The notes under the pieces: model-generated | The model's database searches: none | Told to the model about the DNA's origin: nothing | Seen by the model: only the letters and a program-made list of their open reading frames with translations | Program-made: the position numbers and the translations under genes | Shown here: in pieces, positions 56,501-64,000 of the stretch | Position numbering within the stretch: the stretch's first letter is position 1 | How the letters are laid out: each line of letters opens with the position of its first letter | Source: Alphaproteobacteria bacterium | GTDB lineage: Bacteria > Pseudomonadota > Alphaproteobacteria > Rhodobacterales > Rhodobacteraceae | DNA: 64,000 bases | Assembly: GCA_030428355.1 (NCBI GenBank) | Contig: JAUIBL010000002.1 | Span: 1 to 64,000 of the forward strand | Direction of reading: 5' to 3'

Positions 56501-57515
56501 CATCGGGGCCTCGCGTGTGCTGGCCGCGTCGGATCAGGCGGCGGGATTGGTCAAGCGCCTTCTGACCCTTGGAGCACGGCAGTCCGAACGGGTGAACCTT
56601 GACCTGCGCCGCCCGGTTCAGGAAGCCGCAGAGCTGGTGCGCTCCAGTCTGCGCGCGCCGGTGCGCTTATCGCTGGACTTGCCGGACACTCCGGTCGAGG
56701 CGATTGCCGATCCCACCGATGTGCTGCAGCTCTTGCTCAATCTTGCGATCAATGCGCGCGACGCGCTGGGGGACAGGCACGGGAAGATCTCGATCCGTCT
56801 CACACCGCCGCACTGTGTTCAGACCGCACGCCACATGACGGTCGGTCGCATCGATCCGGCGCGTCGCTATGCCTGTCTGACAGTCGAGGATGATGGCCCG
56901 GGGATGCCGCCGCATGTCGCGACGCGCATCCTCACACCGTATTTCACCACAAAGGGCGACATGGGAACGGGGCTGGGCCTTGCCGTGGTCTCGTCGGTGA
57001 TCGAAGACAATGGCGGCGCGCTGTTTCTCAGAACGGCCGAGGGCATCGGCACGACATTCGATGTCTACTGGCCGGTCGATGCTGTCGAGGTGGTCTCTGC
57101 GTCGATCACTTCGGTCGAGGGAACAACCGGGCGTCTGGACGGGCGGATGGTGCTGGTCGTCGATGACCAGCCCGAAGTGTTGGACGTGATTACCGCCTAT
57201 CTCGAAGCCGCCGGGGCCGAGGTCGCGGCGTCGACCGATCCGCGGGACATCCTGGATGCTCTGCGGGACGATCCGTCGACTTGGGATCTGCTGGTGACCG
57301 ATTTCGACATGCCGGGGATCAACGGCGCACAATTGGCAGAAGCTGCAAAAACCGTCGCCCCTGGTTTGCCGATTGTTCTTGTCACGGCCCTTGCAGGTGA
57401 GGCCGGTCGGTCTGGCGCGCTTTTTGCCGCTGTTCTGTCAAAACCGATTGACCGTCAGTCGCTTGTACTTCAGGCGGAACTGGCCCTTTTGTCCAAAGTT
57501 GATCAGACCGGGTGA
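53553..57515 (+). CDS. Large hybrid sensor histidine kinase (coiled coil, GAF-like and multiple PAS domains, HisKA/HATPase, receiver), NahK-like
   Basis: H-box GQMAAGLAHDFNNLLAIISGG, ATPase TVEDDGPGMPPHVATRILTPYFTTKGDMGTGLGLAVV, receiver VLVVDDQPEVLDVITAYLEAAGAEV; several PAS-like segments. Confidence 0.9.
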   Translation: MNGETKDLKTLQRLYEQEKTARLDAERLLDAKNQEITDMNHRLMAEAEAVRFALADMETVRLREAKTLKERLILSESLKALNGKVGADEALQALLDVLKRDIGGRDCFFVQADGAHTVVSVCADRKHVGHALPLPSALIDRPRRIARIPNVIEGLTWPSGAELPASMMIVPLELPDEKPGAILLGCPLPERYSAGEFRTLEQVAKLAAQSLLALREARRNELLLALIEGKPVEHSESVLDAPLETVHNAFARLTEMQGQVVGILDDLLGASLQDVDAAIDKALAHMGALTDTDRVYVFRLRNDGGFIDNTHEWCAAGIEPAIEMLQDIPADMIDHWRATFEAGQNVLIPDVSALPDDAAEKELLTAQGIRSLLTVPMVENDQFRGFVGFDAVRSLRTFLPGEVYLIRSVAKVIVSVLARRDAEEKLVRAHAETVSQRARLEAVLSAMPDLIVEMDREGRFVSWHSGTIMIPPALFEKLQNRTPEEKLDPDLAQSLRAKLDELNAGARVVDHTFQGKPGDFLEGWWQLTASSIEDQGYLLALRDITQERKKTAEIVRLSEIVRRTTNLVVLTDAQRRIQWVNHAFEKTTGYLLQDVIGLKPGDFLQSERTDAATVAKMRAALAKPEPVHVEILNTARDGRDYWLSIDIQPLHDETGQLEGFLAVEVDITERRAQAETLWRSAAEAAAARANLEKAVEALPDGFVLYDADDRLVICNSRFRHIYALSAPALVAGASFESIMRYGLGVGQFPDAVGREEAWLAERLAQHSEPDREFEQLLPDGTWLRVFEKAMPDGGRVELRVDITELKLSEQRALADRAAAMEASLDGIAITDPDGVFLYTNRAHLEMFGYTEESDLVGHHWSKLYRPDEVAWMQSNAMPALMRDGGWSGEVTGLAKDGSVVDQDVSLTRNADGGLLCITRDISARRRERAERERLLNELQLAQRREMIGQMAAGLAHDFNNLLAIISGGASLILEATDAQSPTAIGASRVLAASDQAAGLVKRLLTLGARQSERVNLDLRRPVQEAAELVRSSLRAPVRLSLDLPDTPVEAIADPTDVLQLLLNLAINARDALGDRHGKISIRLTPPHCVQTARHMTVGRIDPARRYACLTVEDDGPGMPPHVATRILTPYFTTKGDMGTGLGLAVVSSVIEDNGGALFLRTAEGIGTTFDVYWPVDAVEVVSASITSVEGTTGRLDGRMVLVVDDQPEVLDVITAYLEAAGAEVAASTDPRDILDALRDDPSTWDLLVTDFDMPGINGAQLAEAAKTVAPGLPIVLVTALAGEAGRSGALFAAVLSKPIDRQSLVLQAELALLSKVDQTG

Positions 57516-57518
57516 AGA

Positions 57519-58133
57519 ATGCGTGTCCTTGTAGCCGATGATCAGGAAATGTTGCGCGAACTGTTCGACGCGATGCTGTCCCGCGACGGGATCACGGTGT
57601 CCTTGGCCGAGGATCTCGATTCCGCCCTGGTCAAGGTGGCAGCATCAGACCCGTTCGACCTGATCCTTCTCGATTATCATATGCCGGGCATGGACGGTAT
57701 CGACGGCATCCGCCGGGCCATTGCAGCGGCGAAAGGTGCGCCTGTCGCGCTGATGTCCGGCAATTTGCCCAATCACGTGATCCGCGATGCGCTTGCGATG
57801 GGCGCGGCCGGGTTTCTGCCGAAAAAGCTGGCTTCGAACAGCTATGTTCAGGCGGTCCGCGCGATGGCCTCGGGGCAGATCGTCAACCTGCATGATGATG
57901 GGACACAGCCTCGTTTGTCACCGGTCGCGGCTCCGCAGGGGCTTCAGTTGACCAACCGCGAATTGGCGGTTCTCAAGCATCTCGATACAGGCAAGAACCT
58001 GTCTGACATCGCGATGGCGCTTGGGCTGAAAGACGTTACGGTCGGCTTTGTCGTCAAGACCCTGTGCCGCAAGTTCGACGCGACAGAACCGGGTGAGGCC
58101 GTGATCCATGCCCGGAACGCTGGTTTGCTGTGA
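57519..58133 (+). CDS. LuxR/NarL-type response regulator
   Basis: VLVADDQEMLRELFDAMLSRDG...DLILLDYHMPGMDG; C-terminal HTH LTNRELAVLKHLDTGKNLSDIAMALGLKDVTVGFVVKTLCRKF. Confidence 0.87.
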   Translation: MRVLVADDQEMLRELFDAMLSRDGITVSLAEDLDSALVKVAASDPFDLILLDYHMPGMDGIDGIRRAIAAAKGAPVALMSGNLPNHVIRDALAMGAAGFLPKKLASNSYVQAVRAMASGQIVNLHDDGTQPRLSPVAAPQGLQLTNRELAVLKHLDTGKNLSDIAMALGLKDVTVGFVVKTLCRKFDATEPGEAVIHARNAGLL

Positions 58134-58152
58134 CGACGGGAGCGATCCCGGG

Positions 58153-58653
58153 TCAGGCCGGGGTTGCAGGGGCAGGGCGCAGGTCCATTGCCGTGCGTGG
58201 CTTGGCTTCAGGATCATCATCCAACACGGTATGGATGTGGTCCATCACCCGGAAGAACGTCGCAAGGTCCTCTGGGCTGACAGCTTTGACCAGATGCCGT
58301 TCGATCTGCTTGGCAGCGGGAATGATGTCGGCCAAGGCGCGGTAACCCGCATCGGTCAATGAAATCGCAACCAGTCGCCCATCGCCTTCACCTTGCGTTT
58401 TCTGCACCAGGCCTTCCGCTTCGAGCCGCGACACGGCCCGGCTGACGCGGGGCTTTTCGAGATTGACGCAATTGTGGATGTCCCGGACCGACACCGCGCC
58501 ACAGCGCAGCAGATGCACCAGCACACGCCATTCCGCGACGACCAGACCGTGCGTCCGCCCGTATTCCACCGACAGCCGCCGACTGACCCGTTCGGACAGC
58601 ACGGCAAGGCGGTAGGGCAGGAAAGACGACAGGTGAAAGGTGTCGGGCGTCAT
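58153..58653 (-). CDS. MarR-family transcriptional regulator
   Basis: PYRLAVLSERVSRRLSVEYGRTHGLVVAEWRVLVHLLRCGAVSVRDIHNCVNLEKPRVSRAVSRLEAEGLVQKTQGEGDGRLVAISLTDAG; ATG at 58653. Confidence 0.9.
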   Translation of the reverse strand: MTPDTFHLSSFLPYRLAVLSERVSRRLSVEYGRTHGLVVAEWRVLVHLLRCGAVSVRDIHNCVNLEKPRVSRAVSRLEAEGLVQKTQGEGDGRLVAISLTDAGYRALADIIPAAKQIERHLVKAVSPEDLATFFRVMDHIHTVLDDDPEAKPRTAMDLRPAPATPA

Positions 58654-58695
58654 GGCGGCTCCAAACTCGTTGCAAATGAAATGATATTGACTTTT

Positions 58696-58709
58696 GTTGC
58701 TTTTGCAAC
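58696..58709. promoter_or_regulatory. Inverted repeat GTTGC-TTTT-GCAAC in the MarR / MBL divergent region
   Basis: Perfect 5-bp arms read directly. Confidence 0.4.
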
Positions 58710-58763
58710 GACCAAGGTTGCGCAGCAGACTGCACCGCACAAATCAGGGAGAGACACGCAACA

Positions 58764-59708
58764 ATGGCCTTTGCATCGCAGGGTGACACCGCAGAAAAGC
58801 AGATTTCCTTCACCGAGATTGGCGATGGCCTCTATGCCTTCACCGCCGAGGGAGACCCGAATTCCGGTGTGATCATCGGCGATGACAGCGTGATGATCGT
58901 CGAAGCACAGGCCACACCCCGTCTGGCGCAAAAGGTCATCGACTGTGTGCGTAGCGTGACCGACAAGCCGATTTCCCACGTGGTGCTGACCCATTACCAC
59001 GCGGTGCGGGTGCTCGGGGCGAGCGCCTTCAACGCCGACCAGATCATCATGTCCGACGCCGCGCGCGGCATGGTGGTCGAACGCGGGCAGGAGGATTGGG
59101 ACAGCGAATTCCAGCGCTTTCCGCGTCTTTTTGAAGGCCACGAAAGCATCCCCGGCCTGACATGGCCCACCACCACCTTCAGCGACAGCATGACGGTCTA
59201 TCTGGGCAAGCGGAAGGTCGAGATCAAACAGATCGGCCGCGCGCATACCGCAGGGGACAGCGTGATCTGGGTGCCTGACAGCCAGACCATGTTCACCGGG
59301 GACATCGTGGAGTACCACTCGGCCTGCTATTGTGGCGATGGACATTTCGAGGAGTGGGGCGCGACACTGGATGCGGTCAAAGCCTATGACCCGCAGAGCA
59401 TCGCGCCCGGACGCGGTGACGCGCTGGTCGGCCGTGAAATGGTGGATGCAGCCCTAGCCAATACCCGCGATTTCGTCGACAGCACCTATAATGCGGTCAA
59501 ACCGATTGCTGCCAAGGGCGGAAGCCTCAAGGATGCGTGGGACGCGGTGCGGGATGCTTGCGATCCCAAGTTCAAGGATTACGCGATCTACGAACACTGC
59601 CTGCCGTTCAACGTCGCCCGCGCCTATGACGAGGCGCGCGGGATCGTGCATCCGCGCATCTGGACGGCGGAACGTGACCTCGAGATGTGGGCGCAACTGC
59701 AAGGCTGA
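58764..59708 (+). CDS. MBL-fold metallo-hydrolase-like protein with altered HxHxDH motif
   Basis: GDGLYAFTAEGDPNSGVIIGDDSVMIVEAQ...HVVLTHYHAVRVLGAS...GRAHTAGDSVIWVPDSQTMFTGDIVEY. Confidence 0.85.
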   Translation: MAFASQGDTAEKQISFTEIGDGLYAFTAEGDPNSGVIIGDDSVMIVEAQATPRLAQKVIDCVRSVTDKPISHVVLTHYHAVRVLGASAFNADQIIMSDAARGMVVERGQEDWDSEFQRFPRLFEGHESIPGLTWPTTTFSDSMTVYLGKRKVEIKQIGRAHTAGDSVIWVPDSQTMFTGDIVEYHSACYCGDGHFEEWGATLDAVKAYDPQSIAPGRGDALVGREMVDAALANTRDFVDSTYNAVKPIAAKGGSLKDAWDAVRDACDPKFKDYAIYEHCLPFNVARAYDEARGIVHPRIWTAERDLEMWAQLQG

Positions 59709-59737
59709 AGGCTGACTGAAGGGGGAGGAGACCCATC

Positions 59738-61351
59738 ATGCCGCTCGATGACCGTTATCAACTGGCGTTCAAGCTGTATCCCTACGCGCGCAGCACCGAT
59801 CAGGATGCGGCAGCACCCGTGCGCCATCCGGTGGTTGTGCTGGGGGGCGGGCCGATTGGCGTGGCCACGGCGCTTGATTTGGGCTTGCAGGGCATTCCGG
59901 TGGTCCTGCTCGATGATCACGAAGGCGTCGGGCAGGGGTCCCGCGCCATCTGCTTTGCGAAACGGACGCTTGAGATCGCCCATCGGTACGGGTGCGCGCA
60001 GCCGATGCTGGACAAAGGTGTGGTCTGGAACCTTGGCAAGGTGTTCCATGACGACCGGCAGGTTTACGAGTTCAACCTGCTCCCCGAAGAGGGCCACCGC
60101 TTCCCCGCCTTCATCAACCTGCAACAGCCCTATTTCGAACGCTTCCTTGTCGAACGCGTCCGCGAGGCGCAGACGGCGGGCGCGCCGATCGATCTGCGCG
60201 GAAAGAACCGGGTGGATGCGGTGGAGGTGCAGGACGATCACGTCATCCTCGACATCACCACGCCGGATGGCCCTTACCAGATCACTGCCGACTGGTTGAT
60301 CGGCTGTGACGGTGCCTCCAGCCCGCTCCGCAAGATGATGGGGCTCGATTTCGAAGGCCGGGTGTTCGAGGACAATTTCCTGATCGCCGACATCACGATG
60401 AAGGCGGATTTCCCCACCGAACGCTGGTTCTGGTTCGAGCCGCATTTCAAATCCGGCGACTCGGCACTTCTGCACAAGCAGCCCGATGGTGTCTGGCGGA
60501 TCGACTTCCAGCTTGGGTGGGACATCGACCGCAAGGAAGAACTAAAAGAAGAAAACATCCGCCGCCGTCTGGATGCGATGCTGGGGCCGGATGTGGAGTA
60601 TGAGCTGGTCTGGACCTCGATCTACACCTTCCAATGCCGCCGGATGAAAAAGTTCCGCCACGGTCGGGTGATCTTTGCCGGCGATGCCGCGCATCAGGTC
60701 TCGCCCTTCGGCGCGCGCGGCGCCAATTCCGGCATTCAGGATGTGGACAATCTGGGGTGGAAGCTGGGGCTTGTTCTAAACGAAAAAGCGCCTGAAAGCC
60801 TGCTGGACACATACGATCTCGAGAGGCGGTACGGGGCGGACGAGAACATCCTCAACTCCTCGCGCTCGACCGATTTCATCACGCCGAAATCGAAGATCAG
60901 CCATGTCTTCCGCAACGCGGTGCTCGATCTTGCCGAACATCACGCCTTTGCGCGTCCGCTGGTCAATTCCGGTCGGCTGTCGGTGCCATGCGTCTATGAC
61001 GGCCTGCCTCTGAACACGGACGATGCGCTGGCGGATGGCCCGGCCCGCACGCGCCCCGGTGCGCCGTGCCCGGATGCGCCATTGAGACAGGGGTATCTGC
61101 TGGATCACCTTGGCGGAGACTTCGTTCTGCTGGGCGTTGGTGTGGACGTGCCCGACACGCTGGAGGTCGAAGGGCTGACCGTCCGTTGTCTGTCCGTGCC
61201 TGCCGAGGGGGAGATCAAAGACCGGTATCTGGGCGATGCGCCCGCTGCCGTCTACCTGATCCGCCCCGACCAGCATGTCGCCGCGCGCTGGCCTGCCTAT
61301 GACGAAGCGATGGTCCGCGCCGCCCTGCGCCGCGCCATCGGAAAGGACTGA
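59738..61351 (+). CDS. FAD-dependent aromatic monooxygenase/oxidoreductase
   Basis: VVVLGGGPIGVATALDLGLQGIPVVLLDDHEGVGQGSRAICFAKRTLEI...GCDGASSPLRKMMGL...RVIFAGDAAHQVSPFGARGANSGIQDVDNLGWKL. Confidence 0.9.
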   Translation: MPLDDRYQLAFKLYPYARSTDQDAAAPVRHPVVVLGGGPIGVATALDLGLQGIPVVLLDDHEGVGQGSRAICFAKRTLEIAHRYGCAQPMLDKGVVWNLGKVFHDDRQVYEFNLLPEEGHRFPAFINLQQPYFERFLVERVREAQTAGAPIDLRGKNRVDAVEVQDDHVILDITTPDGPYQITADWLIGCDGASSPLRKMMGLDFEGRVFEDNFLIADITMKADFPTERWFWFEPHFKSGDSALLHKQPDGVWRIDFQLGWDIDRKEELKEENIRRRLDAMLGPDVEYELVWTSIYTFQCRRMKKFRHGRVIFAGDAAHQVSPFGARGANSGIQDVDNLGWKLGLVLNEKAPESLLDTYDLERRYGADENILNSSRSTDFITPKSKISHVFRNAVLDLAEHHAFARPLVNSGRLSVPCVYDGLPLNTDDALADGPARTRPGAPCPDAPLRQGYLLDHLGGDFVLLGVGVDVPDTLEVEGLTVRCLSVPAEGEIKDRYLGDAPAAVYLIRPDQHVAARWPAYDEAMVRAALRRAIGKD

Positions 61352-61355
61352 CGCG

Positions 61356-61553
61356 ATGGCTTTGAACACCGCCCCCAACATTTCCGATCCGGACGGTTTC
61401 TACGCCGAATTGCTGGCCACACATGAGGGTTTGAGCGACGATGACAGCATCGCGCTGAACGCCCGTCTGATCCTGATCCTTGCCAACCATATCGGCGACC
61501 GCACGGTGCTGACCGAAGCGCTGGCCGCTGCATCGAAAGGAGACAAGTCATGA
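61356..61553 (+). CDS. DUF2783-like small protein (65 aa)
   Basis: [65 protein letters not shown], between the FAD enzyme and hmgA. Confidence 0.78.
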   Translation: MALNTAPNISDPDGFYAELLATHEGLSDDDSIALNARLILILANHIGDRTVLTEALAAASKGDKS

Positions 61554-62899
61554 ATGCTCCGCACACATCCGGCCTGATCCAGGCCAAAGGCACGCTGACC
61601 GAGCCGGGATACATGCCCGGCTGGGCCAATGACTTCGAGACCGAGGCTTTGCCCGACGCCCTGCCGCGTGGCATGAACAGCCCGCAGAAGTGCAACTACG
61701 GCCTTTATGGTGAACAGCTTTCCGGCACCGCCTTCACCGCCAACCCGCCCGAACGCACATGGTGCTACCGAATCCGGCCCTCGGTCAAACATTCGGCCCG
61801 CTACGCTCGGGTTGATCTGCCTTACTGGAAAAGCGCGCCGCACATCCCCGAAGGCGTGACAAGCCTTGGCCAGTACCGCTGGGATCCGGTCCCGCACAGC
61901 GACGAACCGCTCACATGGCTGACGGGCATGCGCACCATGACCACGGCGGGGGATGTGAACACGCAGGTCGGCATGGCAAGCCACATCTACCTTGTCACCG
62001 AAAGCATGAAGGACGCCTATTTCTTCAGCGCTGACAGCGAGTTGCTTGTCGTTCCTCAGGAGGGACGCCTGCGCTTTGCCACCGAGCTTGGCATCATCGA
62101 CATCGAACCCAAGGAGATCGCGATCCTCCCGCGGGGTCTGGTTTACAGGGTCGAGGTTCTCGACGGTCCCTGCCGGGGCTTTGTCTGCGAAAACTACGGC
62201 CAGAAATTCGAACTGCCCGGGCGTGGCCCCATCGGGGCCAACTGCATGGCCAACCCGCGCGATTTCAAAGCACCGGTCGCAGCCTTCGAGGACCGCGAGG
62301 TTCCGTCGACCCTGACCGTCAAATGGTGCGGGCAGTTCCACGAGACAAAAATCGGACAAAGCCCGCTCGACGTGGTGGCCTGGCATGGCAATTACGCGCC
62401 CTACAAGTATGATTTGCAGACCTATTGTCCGGTCGGCGCGATCCTCTTCGACCATCCCGACCCGTCGATCTTTACCGTCCTCACCGCGCCTTCGGGTGTG
62501 CCGGGCACTGCGAATATCGACTTCGTTCTCTTCCGCGAACGCTGGATGGTGGCTGAAAACACCTTCCGCCCGCCGTGGTATCACAAGAACATCATGTCCG
62601 AGCTGATGGGCAACATCTACGGCCAGTACGATGCGAAACCGCAGGGATTCGTCCCCGGCGGCATGAGCCTGCACAACATGATGCTGCCCCACGGTCCGGA
62701 CCGCGAGGCATTCGAGAAAGCGTCGAACGCCAACCTTGGTCCCGACAAACTGGACCGCACCATGTCCTTCATGTTCGAAACGAGGTTCCCGCAGCATCTT
62801 ACTGAATTTGCGGGAAAAGAAGCGCCCTTGCAGGACGATTACATCGACTGCTGGGGAAGCCTTGAAAAGAAGTTCGACGGCACGCCGGGGAAGAAATAA
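61550..62899 (+). CDS. hmgA: Homogentisate 1,2-dioxygenase
   Basis: [42 protein letters not shown]...YRIRPSVKH...[20 protein letters not shown]. Confidence 0.97.
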   Translation: MNAPHTSGLIQAKGTLTEPGYMPGWANDFETEALPDALPRGMNSPQKCNYGLYGEQLSGTAFTANPPERTWCYRIRPSVKHSARYARVDLPYWKSAPHIPEGVTSLGQYRWDPVPHSDEPLTWLTGMRTMTTAGDVNTQVGMASHIYLVTESMKDAYFFSADSELLVVPQEGRLRFATELGIIDIEPKEIAILPRGLVYRVEVLDGPCRGFVCENYGQKFELPGRGPIGANCMANPRDFKAPVAAFEDREVPSTLTVKWCGQFHETKIGQSPLDVVAWHGNYAPYKYDLQTYCPVGAILFDHPDPSIFTVLTAPSGVPGTANIDFVLFRERWMVAENTFRPPWYHKNIMSELMGNIYGQYDAKPQGFVPGGMSLHNMMLPHGPDREAFEKASNANLGPDKLDRTMSFMFETRFPQHLTEFAGKEAPLQDDYIDCWGSLEKKFDGTPGKK

Positions 62900-62902
62900 C
62901 CG

Positions 62903-64000
62903 ATGGGTCTGTGCAGGTCCTGGCTCGAGAGCGCCAACGCGCCGGAGTGTGAGTTCCCGCTGAACAACTTGCCCTATGGCGTGTTCTCGGTGGGCGACGG
63001 TGACCTGCGCTGCGGTGTGGCGATTGGCGACCGGATCGTCGATGCGACCGGGCTGGAGGCGGCAGGTATCCTGCGCGCCGATCCCGACGCCGATGTGCTG
63101 GACGCGCCCTGCTGGAACGACTTCATGGAACTGGGCCGCGAGGCGTGGTCGCAATACCGCTCGGCGCTGACTGCCTTGTTGGCCGACGGTGCGGACGAGG
63201 CGGTGCAGGACGCGATCATCACGCATTCCGTCCCGATGGCCGAGGCGGTGTTGCACATGCCGTTCCGTGTGAGCGAGTTTACCGATTTCTACTCGAGCCT
63301 TCACCACGCAACCAATGTCGGCACCATGTTCCGGGGGGCGGAACACGCGCTGCCGCCGAACTGGCTGCACATCCCGATTGGTTACAATGGCCGCGCGTCC
63401 TCGGTTGTGGTCTCCGGCACGCCGGTCACGCGGCCTCATGGTCAGATTAAGGGACCGGACGACGCCATACCGCGCTTTGCGCCGTCCGCCCGGTTCGACA
63501 TCGAGCTTGAAATGGGCGCAATCGTGGGGCAGGCGTCAGACGGCCCGATCACCGTGGCCGAGGCGTTCGACAACATCTTCGGCTACGTCATCCTGAACGA
63601 CTGGTCGGCGCGGGACATTCAGGCGTGGGAATACCATCCGCTTGGCCCCTTTCAGTCCAAGGCCACCGCCACGACCATCAGCCCGTGGATCGTGACCGCC
63701 GAAGCCTTGGCGCCCTTCCGCACCAGCACACCTACGCGGGAAAAACCGCTGCTGGACTATCTCTCGGAACCCGGTCCGATGCTCTACGACATCGCGCTCG
63801 AGGTCGGTCTGACACCGGAGGCGGGGACAGAAACCGTGATCGCGCGCACCAACTACCGCGAAATGTACTATTCCGCCGCCCAGCAACTGGCCCATCACAC
63901 CAGTTCGGGCTGTCCGATGCGGGTGGGTGATCTGCTTGGGTCAGGCACGATCTCGGGGCCGGAGAGGCACAGTCGCGGCGCTTTGCTGGAGCTGAGCTGG
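62903..64000 (+). CDS. fahA: Fumarylacetoacetase, truncated by the window end
   Basis: Translation from ATG 62903 reads MGLCRSWLESANAPECEFPLNNLPYGVFSVGDGDLRCGVAIGDRIVDATGLEAA...FTDFYSSLHHATNVGTMFRG...GYNGRASSVV...NDWSARDIQAWEYHPLGPFQSK. Absent from the ORF track because it runs off the end. Confidence 0.95.
   Translation, partial: MGLCRSWLESANAPECEFPLNNLPYGVFSVGDGDLRCGVAIGDRIVDATGLEAAGILRADPDADVLDAPCWNDFMELGREAWSQYRSALTALLADGADEAVQDAIITHSVPMAEAVLHMPFRVSEFTDFYSSLHHATNVGTMFRGAEHALPPNWLHIPIGYNGRASSVVVSGTPVTRPHGQIKGPDDAIPRFAPSARFDIELEMGAIVGQASDGPITVAEAFDNIFGYVILNDWSARDIQAWEYHPLGPFQSKATATTISPWIVTAEALAPFRTSTPTREKPLLDYLSEPGPMLYDIALEVGLTPEAGTETVIARTNYREMYYSAAQQLAHHTSSGCPMRVGDLLGSGTISGPERHSRGALLELSW

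Noticed and set aside
61400-63439. 679-aa minus-strand ORF
   Set aside because: Antisense to hmgA and fahA; composition typical of a shadow ORF.
1-64000. CRISPR arrays, tRNA or rRNA genes, toxin-antitoxin or phage-defence genes
   Set aside because: No regularly spaced repeats, no cloverleaf or rRNA-like segment and no such protein families were recognised by reading. A covariance-model scan was not possible here.

Overview
GC-rich alphaproteobacterial window, Rhodobacterales-like by gene content and protein style. It is almost entirely catabolic operons. From left to right: (1) the left end of an IS3-family element inserted into a choice-of-anchor-L protein gene. (2) A LacI-type regulator next to a mocD-mocE (rhizopine-type oxygenase/Rieske) operon that also carries a divergent PanB-like protein. 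(3) A first inositol block (iolJ, iolB, iolC / Gfo-Idh-MocA, IolE/MocC-like, Gfo-Idh-MocA) with its own LacI regulator. (4) A second, full inositol operon (iolH, inositol ABC transporter, iolG, fused iolC-DUF2090, iolD, iolE, PhyH-like dioxygenase, iolB). (5) A hexuronate / unsaturated-uronate block (kdgK, GntR, uxaC, TRAP dctPQM, cupin, kduI, kduD, uxuB, uxuA, uxaA). (6) A DctB/DctD-like two-component system next to a TAXI-TRAP transporter. (7) A predicted 5-methylthioribose / 5-deoxyribose uptake and DHAP-shunt locus (sugar ABC transporter, FucU-type mutarotase, mtnK, mtnA, SorC/DeoR regulator, class II aldolase). (8) A NosP-like FIST protein, a large hybrid histidine kinase and a LuxR-type response regulator. 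(9) A homogentisate operon (MarR, MBL-fold protein, FAD monooxygenase, DUF2783, hmgA, fahA truncated by the window end). The less obvious observations are the operon pairing MocDE with a PanB-like protein that appears to have lost its metal ligands, the DHAP-shunt locus with its own ABC importer and a perfect palindrome between the divergent operons, the NosP-type signalling operon, recurring perfect stem-loops just 3' of all four transporter binding-protein genes, and operator-like palindromes that link regulators to operons. No tRNA, rRNA or CRISPR array was recognised. All assignments come from reading protein sequence; no database search was run.
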